From positions 1 through 22,595 of the forward strand of contig JASBTC010000234.1 of assembly GCA_030148625.1 (NCBI GenBank): a stretch of DNA of 22,595 nt. Reading direction: 5' to 3'. This document shows positions 13,793 through 21,823 of this stretch, piece after piece (the first letter of the stretch is position 1; each line of letters begins with the position of its first letter). The translations under genes were made by a program, and so were the position numbers. This DNA comes from Sphingobium sp. Lineage in GTDB: Bacteria > Pseudomonadota > Alphaproteobacteria > Sphingomonadales > Sphingomonadaceae. Below the pieces are notes generated by a model that searched no databases, was not told the DNA's origin, and saw only the letters and a program-made list of their open reading frames with translations.

Positions 13793-14665
13793 TCAATAGA
13801 CCGGCGCGGGATTGGCGCGGATCGCATCCACACCGCCGACCGCGGCAACATAGGAAGGCTGGTCGACCTCGACATAAAACCGGCGATATTCGGCCCATGC
13901 CTCGCCCTCGGCAGCGGCGGCATAGGTGCGCAAATGCGCCATATCGATCTGATAATCGGGCGACGCACTGGTCGGATGCGCGCCGAACGGCACTTCCGCA
14001 ACGCCCGTGATCAGCGAGCGTTCGACCAGATGATAGCGGGCATTGCCCGGCAGCCCGAGCTCGGCCGTCGTGACCAGTTTCTCGGCACTGGCGAACGTCC
14101 GCCCAGCGGCGCGGACCATCAACTCGTCGAAGAAAGGATCAGGCGACAAAGTGAGCACATTGCCCTTCTCGTCGCTGCGATGAACATGGATCAGCGCCAC
14201 GTCGGGCCGGATCGCCGGCATGGCGATCAGCGTCTCTCCGTCGTCATAAGGGCTGGTGATCCTCTTGAAGCGCGGATCGTCGGCGATCGCGGTGCCGATG
14301 CCCGCGCGCGTCGGGAGGAAGGGCAGATGCATCGCCGCGGCACGCATGCCCCAATGGAGCATGCCTTCATCCATTTCCCAGACGTCAAGCCCGGCCTGGC
14401 GCGCGGCCTTGAAATGCGGCTCGATCGGGATCTGGTCCATCGAGACGAAAGCGAAGATCAGGCGACGGAGCTTCCCGCACGCGGCGAGGATGCCGACATC
14501 GGGCCCCCCATAGGCGATCACCGTCAGATCCTTGAGCGAGGAGCGCGCGATCGCACGAACCAACGCCATCGGCTTGCGGCGCGTTGCCCATCCGCCGATG
14601 GCGATCGTCATTCCGTCCGCCAGTTCCGCCACGATGGCGTCCGGCGACATCCTTTTGTCGAGCAT
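13793..14665 (-). CDS. ipdA: IpdA, alpha subunit of the steroid ring C-opening CoA hydrolase
   Basis: A 290-residue CoA-transferase-fold subunit matching IpdA. Diagnostic stretches are the N-terminal DKRMS followed by GMTIAIGGWATRRKPMALVRAI (18-39), VIAYGGPDVGIL (49-60), FVSMDQIP (73-80), EMDEGML (97-103) and LPFLPTRAGIGT (114-125), then TSPYDDGETLIAMPA. The acidic EMDEGM motif (Glu97, Glu100) corresponds to the region holding the essential glutamate of mycobacterial IpdA (established knowledge, numbering from memory). Together with IpdB it should hydrolyse the cyclic 1,3-diketone-like COCHEA-CoA to MOODA-CoA. AAGGA lies 6 nt before the ATG. The gene follows a 41-nt stem-loop, which separates it from the amidohydrolase gene. 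Confidence 0.9.
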   Translation of the reverse strand: MLDKRMSPDAIVAELADGMTIAIGGWATRRKPMALVRAIARSSLKDLTVIAYGGPDVGILAACGKLRRLIFAFVSMDQIPIEPHFKAARQAGLDVWEMDEGMLHWGMRAAAMHLPFLPTRAGIGTAIADDPRFKRITSPYDDGETLIAMPAIRPDVALIHVHRSDEKGNVLTLSPDPFFDELMVRAAGRTFASAEKLVTTAELGLPGNARYHLVERSLITGVAEVPFGAHPTSASPDYQIDMAHLRTYAAAAEGEAWAEYRRFYVEVDQPSYVAAVGGVDAIRANPAPVY

Positions 14666-14685
14666 GTCTTTCCTTCAAACACCCT

Positions 14686-14726
14686 CGGTTCGGGGCGCCG
14701 CCCTTTCGGGCGACCGCCCCGAACCG
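14686..14726. repeat. Strong 41-nt stem-loop between amidohydrolase and ipdA
   Basis: Perfect 12-bp inverted repeat CGGTTCGGGGCG (14686-14697) and CGCCCCGAACCG (14715-14726). Inside it is a second stem CGCCC/GGGCG (14699-14703 with 14708-14712) around a TTTC loop. A separate 6-bp hairpin CAGCGC/GCGCTG (14743-14748 with 14754-14759) straddles the amidohydrolase stop codon. Neither is followed by a T-run on either strand, so this is not a classical intrinsic terminator. It may be a Rho-linked or partial terminator, an mRNA-stabilising element, or a processing site between the two genes. Confidence 0.7.
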
Positions 14727-14749
14727 GTCACGGCCGAACAGTCAGCGCC

Positions 14750-15898
14750 TCAAGCGCTGACGAGTGCCGGCTTGGCGCCGATCTCGACGACCTCGGCCAC
14801 CGGGAATTTGTAGAGCTTGTCGGCATTGCCGTGCAGGATCGCCGCCTTCACCGGCGCGGGAACCCCCGACATCGAGGACTGGATCGTGCGCCAGCTATAG
14901 GGATAATCCGCGCTGATGTGCGGATAGTCGGTCGACCACAGCACCCGCTCCGGATTCATGTAGTTCAGATTGTTGAGCCCGAAGCTGTCGGTCATGTAGC
15001 CGAAGTAGAAATGCTCATCGATATATTCGGACGGCAGGCGCTTCAGGCCGAAATGGTTGACCTTTTCGAGCCGCTGGTAGTTGTTGTCGATCTGCTCCTT
15101 CACATAGGGCACCCAACCGAAATCGACTTCCGCGAAGGCGACCTTCAGGTTCGGGAAACGATCGAACACGCCATTGAACACGAATTCGATGCAGCGATTT
15201 GGCGCATCGAAGAAGCGGCCATAGCCGGGCAGCTTCGCCTTGTGCGGGCTCGGCTTGTAGATGCCCAGGGCGACATGGATGTTGAAGCTGACGTCGCGCT
15301 CGTGAATCGCGGCCCAGAGATAATCATGCTCGTCGGTCATCACCGTCGTGCCAGTCGGATAGGCCTGCGCCATCACGGCGCGCATGCCGGGGCGACCGAG
15401 CACACGCTCCATCTCCTCGACCGCAGCCTTCACGCCGCCGCGATTGGGCAGCAGGACCAGGCCGCAGAAGCGGGCGGGATCGTACGCGACATATTCCGAG
15501 ACCCAGTCATTATACGCACGGACCAGCGCCAGGTGGAATTCCTCATCCTCGACCAGCGCTATGGCGGCCTGGATCGACGGCGTGGGATACATGACCTCGG
15601 CGCTGACACCGTCGCGATCCTGCTCCTTGAGGCGTTCGGCCGGATCCCAGCCGCCCTTGCGCATATCGTCGAAACGCATCCACGCCTTGGTCTCTTCGGG
15701 GGGCAGGCCGGCACAGGCGTTCCAGCCGAAATTGCGCGGCCCTTCGAGACCCTCGAACAGCCAACCGTCACCCTCGGGGAAGCTCTCCATCCGCGGTGCG
15801 CGGTCCTTGAACTTCTGGGCGACACGCTTCGTGAACAGATCGCCGGGTTCGTTGAAATGACTGTCGGCGGAAACGAGGCGGCTACTTCCGAGAGGCAT
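14750..15898 (-). CDS. Metal-dependent amidohydrolase family protein (amidohydrolase 2, TIM barrel)
   Basis: A 382-residue amidohydrolase-2/ACMSD-like TIM barrel, a group of divalent-metal hydrolases and decarboxylases. The N-terminal metal motif D-x-H is Asp12-His14, followed by EP at 17-18. A third His is at 208 (FNIHVALG), Glu257 lies in FAEVDFGWVP, and Asp324 in WSTDYPH is the catalytic aspartate at the last strand. The C-terminal GNADKLYKF helix is typical. AGGAGA lies 7 nt before the ATG. It probably has its own promoter (gap 15899-15991). Relatives decarboxylate aromatic acids or hydrolyse C-C or C-N bonds. A role in steroid breakdown is suggested only by neighbours and no assigned step exists for it. 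Confidence 0.87.
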   Translation of the reverse strand: MPLGSSRLVSADSHFNEPGDLFTKRVAQKFKDRAPRMESFPEGDGWLFEGLEGPRNFGWNACAGLPPEETKAWMRFDDMRKGGWDPAERLKEQDRDGVSAEVMYPTPSIQAAIALVEDEEFHLALVRAYNDWVSEYVAYDPARFCGLVLLPNRGGVKAAVEEMERVLGRPGMRAVMAQAYPTGTTVMTDEHDYLWAAIHERDVSFNIHVALGIYKPSPHKAKLPGYGRFFDAPNRCIEFVFNGVFDRFPNLKVAFAEVDFGWVPYVKEQIDNNYQRLEKVNHFGLKRLPSEYIDEHFYFGYMTDSFGLNNLNYMNPERVLWSTDYPHISADYPYSWRTIQSSMSGVPAPVKAAILHGNADKLYKFPVAEVVEIGAKPALVSA

Positions 15899-15923
15899 TC
15901 TTGTTCTCCTATCTATCTTTTAT

Positions 15924-15952
15924 ATGATGGATGCAGAAGGCGCGCGAGTCAA
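15924..15952 (-). promoter_or_regulatory. Candidate sigma-70-type promoter for the amidohydrolase gene
   Basis: The minus strand carries TTGACT (15952-15947) and CATCAT (15929-15924) with exactly 17 bp between them, matching the -35 and -10 consensus at five and four of six positions. Transcription would begin near 15917, leaving a short leader of about 20 nt that contains the AGGAGA ribosome site before the ATG at 15898. It begins directly after the stem-loop at 15953-15975, a usual place for a fresh start. Confidence 0.4.
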
Positions 15953-15975
15953 CGTGGCGGAGCGCTACCGCCACG
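15953..15975 (-). terminator. Stem-loop after the MFS gene, possible terminator without T-run
   Basis: Perfect 8-bp arms CGTGGCGG (15953-15960) and CCGCCACG (15968-15975) around a 7-nt loop that itself contains AGCGCT. On the minus strand it lies 16 nt after the MFS transporter stop codon. It is followed by TTGACTCG rather than a T-run, so intrinsic termination would be weak, but its position between a stop codon and a candidate promoter fits a transcription boundary. Confidence 0.45.
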
Positions 15976-15991
15976 ACATCCCAGCGATCTC

Positions 15992-17224
15992 CTAAAGTGC
16001 GTTCGGGCGGCCCCGGTTCGCCGTGATCCACAGGCCCATGAGCAGCGCCAGCACCACCAGCGCACCACCCACCGTGACGAAGGTGGCGTGGATGCCGAGA
16101 CTCAGCCGCACCGGCGCGGTGATCAGCGGATTGAGGAAATGACCGAGGAACAGCGAGGACTGGACCAGCCCGATCGAATAATTCTGCTGGCCCGGACTGA
16201 CCCTGTCGAGAATCCGATTGAGGAAGAAGGGCATGTTCCAGCCGGCGCCGATCCCCTCGATCACCACGCACACCAGGATCAGTTCATAGGTCGGTGCGAA
16301 TCCGGCACCTATGAAACCGATGCCCATCAGGGTGGACGAGATCACCAGGGTCCAGCCACCAAGACGGGCATAGACATGGCCGAAGGCGAAGGCGGCCAGG
16401 ATCGATACGGCGGCGCTGAGCGCGGGCACGCGCGACACCAGCACGGCGCTGGTGATGCCATTGTCCTTGAGCAGGAAGGGCATCTGGAACGACGGCATGG
16501 TGTGGCCGATCGACAGGATCAGCGACAGCAGGAAGAGCGGCCAGAGCTGCCACACCGAGAAGCGGTCCTTGCTGTCCAGCTTGCGCTCCAGCGTGATCGG
16601 CTTGTCGAACACGAAGAAGGCGATGAGCAGCATGATGCCGGGAATCAGGAACATGATGCCCGGCGCGCGCCAGCCGTAATTCTGCGCCAGCCAGCCGCCG
16701 AGCAGCATCGTCGTGACGGTTCCGATCGAGGAGATGCCGTGCCGGTAACCGATCAGCTTGGAACGCATCGCCCCGGCGAACTGTGCCGCGAGGATGCTGG
16801 TCATCGACACGTCGGCAACGACCGCGCTGAAGCCGAGCACGAATCGGCTGGAGAGCAGCGCGTAATAGTTGAGCGGCAGCAGCTGCATCAGGCCCGCCAA
16901 TGTGCAGACGGCCAGGCTGGCGAACATCATCCCGCGCAAATTGGTGGAACTGACGAACAGTCCGGCCACCAGCCCCGAGATCGCCATGCCGATGGGCGCA
17001 AGCGTGACGACGAACTGAGCGCTGAGCACCGAATCGCCGGAACTGCTGAAATCCTGGGCAATCAGCTGGAGCCCCGGGACGACCGTGGTGAAGGCAAGCG
17101 CCGATTTGATCCCACCGGTCAGCAGGATGATGATGATGAGCAGGCGACGCCAGGATGGCAAAGCATCCGCCGGCGACGCTGCCGCCGTCGGCGCATCCTC
17201 ACCCGTTCCAGTCACGGTGGCCAT
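15992..17224 (-). CDS. MFS transporter
   Basis: A 410-residue major facilitator superfamily permease of the inner membrane, with about 12 hydrophobic segments from residue 28 onwards. A long polar loop with K-P-I-T-L-E-R-K-L-D-S-K-D-R lies in the middle (between the two six-helix halves). The first cytoplasmic tail is about 25 residues rich in Ala, Thr and Pro. ATG 17224 is preferred over a TTG two codons earlier because GAGGG lies 8 nt before the ATG and only 2 nt before the TTG. It sits alone between two gaps (127 bp upstream without a recognisable promoter, 93 bp downstream with a stem-loop). Import of the steroid or a degradation intermediate, or export of one, is inferred from context. 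Confidence 0.9.
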   Translation of the reverse strand: MATVTGTGEDAPTAAASPADALPSWRRLLIIIILLTGGIKSALAFTTVVPGLQLIAQDFSSSGDSVLSAQFVVTLAPIGMAISGLVAGLFVSSTNLRGMMFASLAVCTLAGLMQLLPLNYYALLSSRFVLGFSAVVADVSMTSILAAQFAGAMRSKLIGYRHGISSIGTVTTMLLGGWLAQNYGWRAPGIMFLIPGIMLLIAFFVFDKPITLERKLDSKDRFSVWQLWPLFLLSLILSIGHTMPSFQMPFLLKDNGITSAVLVSRVPALSAAVSILAAFAFGHVYARLGGWTLVISSTLMGIGFIGAGFAPTYELILVCVVIEGIGAGWNMPFFLNRILDRVSPGQQNYSIGLVQSSLFLGHFLNPLITAPVRLSLGIHATFVTVGGALVVLALLMGLWITANRGRPNAL

Positions 17225-17351
17225 CTTCAACGCCCTCTCTTGTGTCTTTCGTCCACGCTAGCATTGCTCGCGCGCCTTGGCCGTTCGTCATCCGGCATGC
17301 CCTCGTTGCCGAGCGTGCATCGTTGCGCAAGGTCGGAGACGATCGGTGCAT

Positions 17352-18110
17352 TCAGCGCGACAGCGTGGCGCCGCCATCGACCGTCCAGATCGCGCCGTTG
17401 ACGAACGACGCAGCGGGGCTTGCGAGGAAATGGACGACCCGGGCAATTTCATCGGGCTGCGCGACGCCGGGCGGGACAGTGCCGGGGGCGCCGCCCGCGG
17501 CTTCGATCGCACCCTGGGTCGCCTCGGTCAGCACGGGCCCCGGCGCCACGGCGTTCACCCGAACGCCGAACCGCGCGAATTCGCGCGCCATCACCTGAGT
17601 CGCCGCTGCCAGCCCGGCCTTCGATGCGGCATAGGCGATCTTGCCCGCACCGGGGCGAAAACCCTGGACCGATCCGATATTGACGATCGCACCACCCTGC
17701 CCCGCGTCGCGCATCATGGCCGCGACCAGTTGCGCCATGCGAACGGCGCCCTTCAGATTGACGTCGATCACCGCATCCCAATGCGGTTCGTCGAGATCGA
17801 GCACCGCGCGCGAGGGAAACAGGCCGGCGCTGTTGATCAATATCCCGGGCACGTCACCACCCAGTGCGCGCAGCAGCGCATCGTCGATCGACCATCGCGA
17901 GATATCGAGCGCCAGTATCGCGGCACCGGGCATCTTCCCCTGCGCGGCCGCCAGCCCAGCCTCGTCACGATCGACCAGCAACAGACGCGCCCCCGCCAGC
18001 CCGAGATGCCTGGCGATGCAGCGACCGATCCCGGAGGCCGCGCCAGTGACGATCGCGAGCCGACCATCGAGCCGGCTCGCCGCCTCCAGCGTCTGGGGAT
18101 CGGATGTCAT
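17352..18110 (-). CDS. Short-chain dehydrogenase/reductase (SDR), NAD-type
   Basis: A 252-residue classical SDR with TGAASGIG (22-29), NSAG (93-96, Ser replacing the usual second Asn), Ser147, Tyr160 and Lys164 (YAASK). Asp47 at the end of the second beta strand (LLLVDRDE) indicates NAD(H), unlike the two NADP-type SDRs at the left end, which suggests an oxidative role. It starts 12 bp after the TonB-dependent receptor and is probably transcribed with it. An entry step such as oxidation of a 3-, 7- or 12-hydroxysteroid would fit pairing with an uptake receptor; the sequence does not distinguish these. Its ribosome site is weak. Confidence 0.89.
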   Translation of the reverse strand: MTSDPQTLEAASRLDGRLAIVTGAASGIGRCIARHLGLAGARLLLVDRDEAGLAAAQGKMPGAAILALDISRWSIDDALLRALGGDVPGILINSAGLFPSRAVLDLDEPHWDAVIDVNLKGAVRMAQLVAAMMRDAGQGGAIVNIGSVQGFRPGAGKIAYAASKAGLAAATQVMAREFARFGVRVNAVAPGPVLTEATQGAIEAAGGAPGTVPPGVAQPDEIARVVHFLASPAASFVNGAIWTVDGGATLSR

Positions 18111-18122
18111 CGACGCGCCGGA

Positions 18123-20468
18123 TCAGAAATCCAGGCCGAGCGCGAAGCCATAGTAACGCGGGCGATTATAGGTGCCCGCCAGGATCGCGCCGAAATCGGT
18201 CGCGAAGGTCAGATACCGGTTGTTGGTGAGATTCTCGCCGAAGATCTGCGCCCGCATCTTGTGGCCATCGACCTCGAACGCCCAGATCAGGCGCGCGCTG
18301 TAATTGCTTTCCTTGCCGTAGAGCGGAACCTGGGCGGTGTTGGGCGCCTGCGACAGCAGCGTATAGGTCGGCGAATTGCCTTTGCCGGTATAGTCGCCGC
18401 GCAGGGTGAAGCTGCCCGCCGAGGCAGTGTCGAGCGTATATTCGGCGCCGACATGGTAGGTCCATTTCGGCACGTTCGCGAATTTGGCCTGATCCGCGAC
18501 ATTGGTCGGCACGCCACCGACCGCCACGATATATTCCTGATATTCCGGATCGACATAGCCGAGATTGCCGTCGATCTTGAAGCCGCCGAGCACGACCTGA
18601 CCCTCGACCTCGAAGCCGCGATAGCGCGCCTTGCCGGCATTGGTGAGCTGATTGGTGTTGGTGACGATGCTGTAGCCATTGACCTGCAGATCGTCATAGT
18701 CGGTCTGGAAGGCCGCGATGTTCAGGCGGACGCGACGATCGAAAAAGTCGCTCTTGATACCCGCTTCGTAGCTGCGCGCCGTTTCGGGACCGAAGGGCGG
18801 TGCGCCCACGGTCGGCGCATTATATCCGCCGGACCGATAGGCCGAGGATGCCCGGGCATAGAGCAGGACATCGGGCAGCGCCTTATAGCTGATCGAACCG
18901 AGCCAGCCGACATTGTTCCATTTGTCACTGCGCGCCTGGGTCAATCGGGTGGTGGTGGTCGTCGTCGAGACCGACACGGAATCGAGGCTCTTCTTGTCCT
19001 CGGTATAGCGGATGCCACCGACGATCTCGAGCTTGCCGTCGGCGAAGGACGGCTTCCATCCCACCTGCGCGAAGCCGGCATAGGATTTGGAATCGATCGA
19101 ATAGCTCGTGCTGCGGTTCAACCGGATCGCCGCCGCCGCGGACAATGGCGAATTGAGGATGGTGGTGATCGTCTCATCCACCTTTTCGTCGTAATAATAG
19201 AGGCCGACGAGATAGTTGAATTCCCCAACATCGCCGAGCAGCTGAAGCTCCTGGGTGAACTGCTTCTGCTGGCCCGGATTGGCAGGCGTAACGTGCGCGG
19301 TGACCCATTCGATCGGCTGGCCGGCCACTGCGGGATTGGCGACCGCGCCGCGGGTCGCGCCGCCGCCGATGTTTCCGCGCAGATTCTGGTGGATCTCGTT
19401 ATAACCGGTGATCGACTTCACCGTCAGCGCATCGCTGAACCGATGCTCGAGCGTCAGCACGCCGCCATAGGTTTCCACCGCCGCCTTTCCGTCGGTGCGC
19501 GGATCGCGATAGCTGAAGTCGCGCGGCCCCGGCCCGATCGGGAATGCCGGGCCGTTCGCGGCGGCGGCGTTGCCGAAATAGGCGCGCCCGACGGTCGACC
19601 CGCCGAGCACTTCCCAGCCGGTATAGGAATTCACCTTGTTGTATCGCCCGCGCAGGTCGACCGTCAGATCGCCCAGATCGCCGCGCAGCGCAGCGCCGAA
19701 ACCGTAACTGTCGAGCGCGCCGCCCCATTTCGAACGCGACACGCCCGGCGTCTCGACCCAGCCGTCACGCGAGTGCGATTGCGCGGAAACCTTCAGCATG
19801 AAGGGTGAATTGCCGAGACGGCCGAACTGGACGACGGCCGAGCCCGTCACTTCGGCGCGCGAGCCATAGGAGAAATCCGCCTTCACGCCGAATTCCTCGT
19901 CCGGATTGCGCGTGGACAGCAGGATCGCGCCGCCCGTCGTGTTGCGGCCGAACAGGGTACCCTGCGGCCCACGCAGCACTTCGACGCTCGCTATGTCGGG
20001 CAGATCGAAGGTGTTGCCGCTCGGACGGGGATTGTAGACGCCGTCGATATAGACACCCACCGCCGGCTCGACATAGAGCGCGGTCGACAGCGTACCGATG
20101 CCGCGGATGTAGATCGCGGGCGCATTGCCGCTGCCACTGGCCTGGGTGATGCGCAGGCTCGGCGCGAGTTGCGTGATACCGTCGATCCGGACGATGTTCA
20201 GCGTTTCGAGCTGCGCCTCGGAAATCGCGCTGATCGACAGCGGCGTTTCCTGCGACCGCTCGGCACGACGGCGCGCGGTGACGATGATGTCCTCCAGCCG
20301 CCCCTGCCCCGAGGCGGCCTGCGCATCGTCGTCCGGCGTGGCTTGCGCAGCAGCCGTCCCCGGCAATCCGGCAAGGAGACCTGCAGTAAGCGCGATTGCC
20401 GCGACGCCGCGCCATATGCGCTTGCGGCCGGCGTAAGATTCCCACGAATGGGTGCGATCGCTGTTCAC
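18123..20468 (-). CDS. TonB-dependent outer-membrane receptor
   Basis: A 781-residue TonB-dependent receptor for energised uptake across the outer membrane. From GTG 20468 the protein has a basic n-region (R5, R15-K16-R17, R20), a hydrophobic core (21-36) and a cleavage site after GTAAA near 41. The TonB-box-like LEDIIVTAR is at 58-66, then come the plug domain with RGPQGTLFGRNTTGG, the beta barrel and a terminal Phe (ALGLDF). GGGAG lies about 9 nt before the GTG. An ATG at 20504 would add 12 polar residues in front of the signal peptide and has no ribosome site. Sphingomonads use many such receptors for hydrophobic carbon sources. A steroid ligand is inferred from the cluster. Confidence 0.92.
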   Translation of the reverse strand: MNSDRTHSWESYAGRKRIWRGVAAIALTAGLLAGLPGTAAAQATPDDDAQAASGQGRLEDIIVTARRRAERSQETPLSISAISEAQLETLNIVRIDGITQLAPSLRITQASGSGNAPAIYIRGIGTLSTALYVEPAVGVYIDGVYNPRPSGNTFDLPDIASVEVLRGPQGTLFGRNTTGGAILLSTRNPDEEFGVKADFSYGSRAEVTGSAVVQFGRLGNSPFMLKVSAQSHSRDGWVETPGVSRSKWGGALDSYGFGAALRGDLGDLTVDLRGRYNKVNSYTGWEVLGGSTVGRAYFGNAAAANGPAFPIGPGPRDFSYRDPRTDGKAAVETYGGVLTLEHRFSDALTVKSITGYNEIHQNLRGNIGGGATRGAVANPAVAGQPIEWVTAHVTPANPGQQKQFTQELQLLGDVGEFNYLVGLYYYDEKVDETITTILNSPLSAAAAIRLNRSTSYSIDSKSYAGFAQVGWKPSFADGKLEIVGGIRYTEDKKSLDSVSVSTTTTTTRLTQARSDKWNNVGWLGSISYKALPDVLLYARASSAYRSGGYNAPTVGAPPFGPETARSYEAGIKSDFFDRRVRLNIAAFQTDYDDLQVNGYSIVTNTNQLTNAGKARYRGFEVEGQVVLGGFKIDGNLGYVDPEYQEYIVAVGGVPTNVADQAKFANVPKWTYHVGAEYTLDTASAGSFTLRGDYTGKGNSPTYTLLSQAPNTAQVPLYGKESNYSARLIWAFEVDGHKMRAQIFGENLTNNRYLTFATDFGAILAGTYNRPRYYGFALGLDF

Positions 20469-20535
20469 CTGGCCACTCTCCCGGTCCGGTCTATTTTTGG
20501 CCATTCTAAGAACGGCACCGGGAACGACAAATCTG

Positions 20536-20578
20536 AAACGGGCACAGGAGCAATTCAAAACGGGCATCGTCACCCGTT
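20536..20578. promoter_or_regulatory. Repeated AACGGG motif upstream of the TonB receptor, possible regulator site
   Basis: Two direct copies of AAACGGGCA (20536-20544 and 20558-20566) are spaced exactly 22 bp apart, two helical turns. The second copy also forms an inverted repeat AACGGG-N8-CCCGTT (20559-20578). All lie 68-110 bp upstream of the receptor start. The remainder of the gap 20469-20827 (359 bp) has no convincing gene, a 6-bp hairpin at 20788-20802 and no clear -35/-10 pair. Confidence 0.33.
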
Positions 20579-20827
20579 CGATCGAGGCCGGAGCCTGTCA
20601 AACCAGCGCGGACCAGTGCGGAATGGAAGTGCCCGGGTGATAGCGGCATCAACGAGACGCAAGTCGAGAGCCAAACGCCGAATTGCCCCGCATTTATGGA
20701 AAGCACTGAAGCACCACGGCTCATCCGAGGCGATCATGACCGATGGACTGCGCGCCTGCCGCGGGGATCAGGGTTCTGGGGAGTCTTCGCTCGAAACGAG
20801 CGGCGCGAGGGCTAGACAGCCCCTTCC

Positions 20828-21823
20828 CTAAAGCGCCGCACCACCCTGCGCCTGATCGATCATCGATGCGAAGCTGCCGATATCGATATTGGATCCGCAG
20901 ACCAGCACGCCCGTTCGGCGCCCGGCGAGTTCGTCGCGCAGGGGACCGAGCAGTGCCGCGGTGGCGGTGGCGCCCGCCGGTTCGGCGATCAACTTCATCT
21001 CGCGCGACAGAAGCGCCATCGCCTCGCGGATCTGATCGTCGTCGACTTTCACGAACCGGTCGACATGTCGCCGGCAGAGCTCGAAGCTGTAGGGCAGCGC
21101 GAAGGGCGGCCCCAGGCTGTCGGCGATCGTCGAAACCGTCGCATGCTCGACGGGACGGCCGAGCGCGAGGCTCTGATGCATCGAATCCGCGCCGACGGGC
21201 TCGACGCCATAGACGCGGCAATTCGGGTTGATCAGCTTTATCGCCGACGAAACGCCGGCGCACAGGCCGCCGCCGCCGACCGGAATGATCACCGCCTCCA
21301 GATCGTCGGTCTGCGACATCCATTCGAGCCCGAGCGTCGCGGTCCCGAGCGCGGTCAGCGGTCCCTCGAACGGATGGATGAAGCTGCGTCCTTCGTCGCG
21401 CGCGAGCGCTTCGGCCAGCTCGAACGCCGCCTTGCCATTCTCGGCGATGATGATCTCCGCGCCATAAGCGCGGCACCGCGCCTGGCGGGCGAGATTGGCG
21501 GTCGGCAGCATGACGACCTTGGCCGATATGCCGAGCCGGCTAGCGGCATAGGCGGTGGCGATCGCGTGGTTGCCGGCACTGACGGCGGTCACGCCGTTGC
21601 GGCGCTGTTCCTCGGTCAGCCGCAGCATCACGGAAAGCGCGCCGCGCGGCTTGAACGTGCCGCTATGCTGGAACAGTTCGAGCTTCAGATTGACGCGCGT
21701 TCCGGGCGCCAGCCGCGCGTCGATTTCGCGTCCCTGCCAGTCGTGCACCGGCGTCCGCGCCACATAGGGAGCGATCAGCGCACGGTTTTCCTCGATATCC
21801 GCCAGGCGAAGATCTTCGATCAT
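20828..21823 (-). CDS. PLP-dependent threonine/serine dehydratase family protein
   Basis: A 331-residue fold-type II PLP enzyme of the threonine dehydratase/serine racemase/hydroxyaspartate ammonia-lyase group. The PLP lysine is Lys58 in SGTFKPRGA, the substrate loop is SAGNHA (82-87), and the phosphate-binding glycine tetrad is GGGG (183-186). A C-terminal V-C-G-S-N-I-D segment supplies the Ser that contacts the pyridine nitrogen. It lacks the regulatory ACT domain of biosynthetic IlvA, so it is catabolic in type: deamination of Thr, Ser or a beta-hydroxy amino acid. The ATG overlaps the permease stop as ATGA, so import and deamination are coupled. It does not obviously belong to the steroid locus. 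Confidence 0.89.
   Translation of the reverse strand: MIEDLRLADIEENRALIAPYVARTPVHDWQGREIDARLAPGTRVNLKLELFQHSGTFKPRGALSVMLRLTEEQRRNGVTAVSAGNHAIATAYAASRLGISAKVVMLPTANLARQARCRAYGAEIIIAENGKAAFELAEALARDEGRSFIHPFEGPLTALGTATLGLEWMSQTDDLEAVIIPVGGGGLCAGVSSAIKLINPNCRVYGVEPVGADSMHQSLALGRPVEHATVSTIADSLGPPFALPYSFELCRRHVDRFVKVDDDQIREAMALLSREMKLIAEPAGATATAALLGPLRDELAGRRTGVLVCGSNIDIGSFASMIDQAQGGAAL

Noticed and set aside
13783..14001. Extended N-terminus for ipdB
   Set aside because: It overlaps ipdA in another frame. ATG 13782 has AGGAG at the right distance.
13457..17401. Plus-strand open frame of 1314 codons
   Set aside because: It lies antisense to ipdAB, the amidohydrolase and the MFS gene, all with clear families. 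Its translation is Arg/Asp/His-rich with no domain, a usual shadow in GC-rich DNA.
17277..19808. Plus-strand open frame of 843 codons
   Set aside because: It is antisense to the SDR and TonB receptor genes, with low-complexity translation and no ribosome site or motif.
20469..20573. Longer N-terminus for the TonB receptor (ATG 20504 or earlier)
   Set aside because: It would bury the signal peptide behind polar residues and has no ribosome site, while GTG 20468 has GGGAG upstream.
20452..20724. Small frames on either strand in the gap between receptor and dehydratase
   Set aside because: No ribosome site, no recognisable protein and amino-acid make-up like a shadow.
20788..20802. Hairpin CGCTCG-AAA-CGAGCG as terminator of the dehydratase gene
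   Set aside because: The stem is only 6 bp with no T-run, which is too weak to call.
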